A stretch of DNA of 64,000 bases, from the NCBI RefSeq assembly GCF_000378625.1, contig NZ_KB905176.1, forward strand, positions 2,887 through 66,886, written 5' to 3'. The notes below the pieces were generated by a model. The model was not told the DNA's origin. It did no database searches and saw only the letters and a list, made by a program, of their open reading frames with translations. Origin of the DNA: Colwellia piezophila ATCC BAA-637 (GTDB lineage Bacteria > Pseudomonadota > Gammaproteobacteria > Enterobacterales > Alteromonadaceae). How positions within the stretch are numbered: position 1 is the stretch's first letter; every line of letters starts with the position of its first letter. This document shows positions 63,470-64,000 of the stretch, in pieces. The position numbers were made by a program, and so were the translations under genes.

Positions 63470-64000
63470 TTAGTTTATAACGTATTGATCTCGTCCGTTC
63501 TTTTTAGCTTGGTACAGTGCTATATCTGAATGTTTTAATGATTGTTTAAGGTTGTTTTTATTTTCAACTTTAGTGATACCAATACTTACCGTTAAGTTAA
63601 TGTCTTCTTTAAACAATAATTTTTTCGTTATTATTAAAATTTGTTTGGCTAAATCAGTTGCGGCGACAACATCATCAAGTTCTAACAGGATAAGAAATTC
63701 TTCACCTCCTGTACGAATAGCGTATTCATTATTTCTACCTGTAATTCGTGATAAAACATTAGCAAAACGCCTTAAAACAACATCACCGACATCGTGACCA
63801 TAAGTGTCATTAATCTGTTTAAAGTGATCTAAATCAAAGCTTAATGCATAACTAAAATTTGATTTATGAATGATGCTTTGTAAATAGCGACCATTATATA
63901 AATTGGTCATACTATCTATGTACATTTGTTTTTTAAACTTAAATAGCGTCATAATGAGTACCACGATGAGCGTATTAAAAATAAACAATGCTAATGATAT
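63470..64000 (-). CDS. GGDEF-domain diguanylate cyclase (5' end outside window)
   Basis: The reading frame stays open to the window edge, so this is the C-terminal part of a longer protein. A membrane helix (FNTLIVVLIMTLF) leads to a GGDEF domain with DSMTNLYNGRYL, FDLDHFKQINDTYGHDVGD and the active site TGGEEFLI. The inhibitory I-site position reads RNNE rather than RxxD, so feedback control may be lost. It is the upstream neighbour of the EAL gene, a common pairing for opposing activities. Confidence 0.88.
   Translation of the reverse strand: MSLALFIFNTLIVVLIMTLFKFKKQMYIDSMTNLYNGRYLQSIIHKSNFSYALSFDLDHFKQINDTYGHDVGDVVLRRFANVLSRITGRNNEYAIRTGGEEFLILLELDDVVAATDLAKQILIITKKLLFKEDINLTVSIGITKVENKNNLKQSLKHSDIALYQAKKNGRDQYVIN

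Overview
The window looks like the chromosome of an AT-rich, cold-adapted marine gammaproteobacterium of the Alteromonadales, most like Colwellia or a close relative. This rests on the gene orders (tol-pal followed by Lys tRNAs; ybeL/leuS-lptE-holA-nadD-rsfS-rlmH-mrdAB-rlpA-dacA-ybeD-lipBA), a long structured leader on a DeaD-type cold-shock helicase gene, and the sequence character of the proteins. No database search was possible, so the genus is inference.

Layout. 1-5840 (minus): two identical tRNA-Lys genes downstream of ybgC-tolQ-tolR-tolA-tolB-pal-cpoB. 6038-8268 (minus): a DEAD-box helicase gene with a clear sigma70 promoter and a leader of about 380 nt full of hairpins. 8274-12076 (minus): a PilZ-like protein, a Lon-related protease and a YbeL-type zinc ribbon protein. 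12106-12283: a MITE-like element with terminal inverted repeats; part of it recurs at 47152 with compensatory changes in a hairpin. 12466-26137 (plus): the conserved leuS-to-lipA block for leucyl-tRNA charging, LPS assembly, DNA polymerase clamp loading, NAD synthesis, ribosome silencing and methylation, cell elongation and lipoate synthesis.

26236-34643: a large lipoprotein, a frameshifted VOC gene, an atypical Ser/Thr kinase, and a TyrR-like activator divergent from methionine gamma-lyase. The activator keeps the GAFTGA loop that E. coli TyrR lacks. The intergenic region has a correctly spaced sigma54 -24/-12 promoter and two TGT-N12-ACA palindromes, so the locus reads as an enhancer-activated sulfur amino acid catabolic switch. 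This is the most interesting regulatory unit here. 34915-43238 holds a HIT hydrolase, RbgA-like GTPase, AraC regulator with divergent aldehyde dehydrogenase, RNase HI, an MFS transporter, a decayed amidohydrolase, small proteins, a YajD-type HNH protein and an acyl-CoA thioesterase.

43530-47061 is accessory: a secreted orphan, a 3' fragment of a uracil-DNA-glycosylase-family gene, an XRE/membrane regulator, a secreted protein with a phospholipase-A2-like CCxxHD motif, a P-loop kinase, a DUF1330-like protein and a DUF1707/LiaF-like protein. 47603-52178 carries MiaE, a sulfotransferase, an acetyl-CoA hydrolase/transferase-GNAT fusion and a histone-deacetylase-family enzyme, the last two possibly an acylation/deacylation pair. 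52323-57875 is a TetR-controlled RND exporter operon (RND permease, LolA-like protein, outer-membrane barrel) with three identical 13-bp operators. 58203-64000 holds three cyclic-di-GMP signalling genes, the last cut by the window edge.
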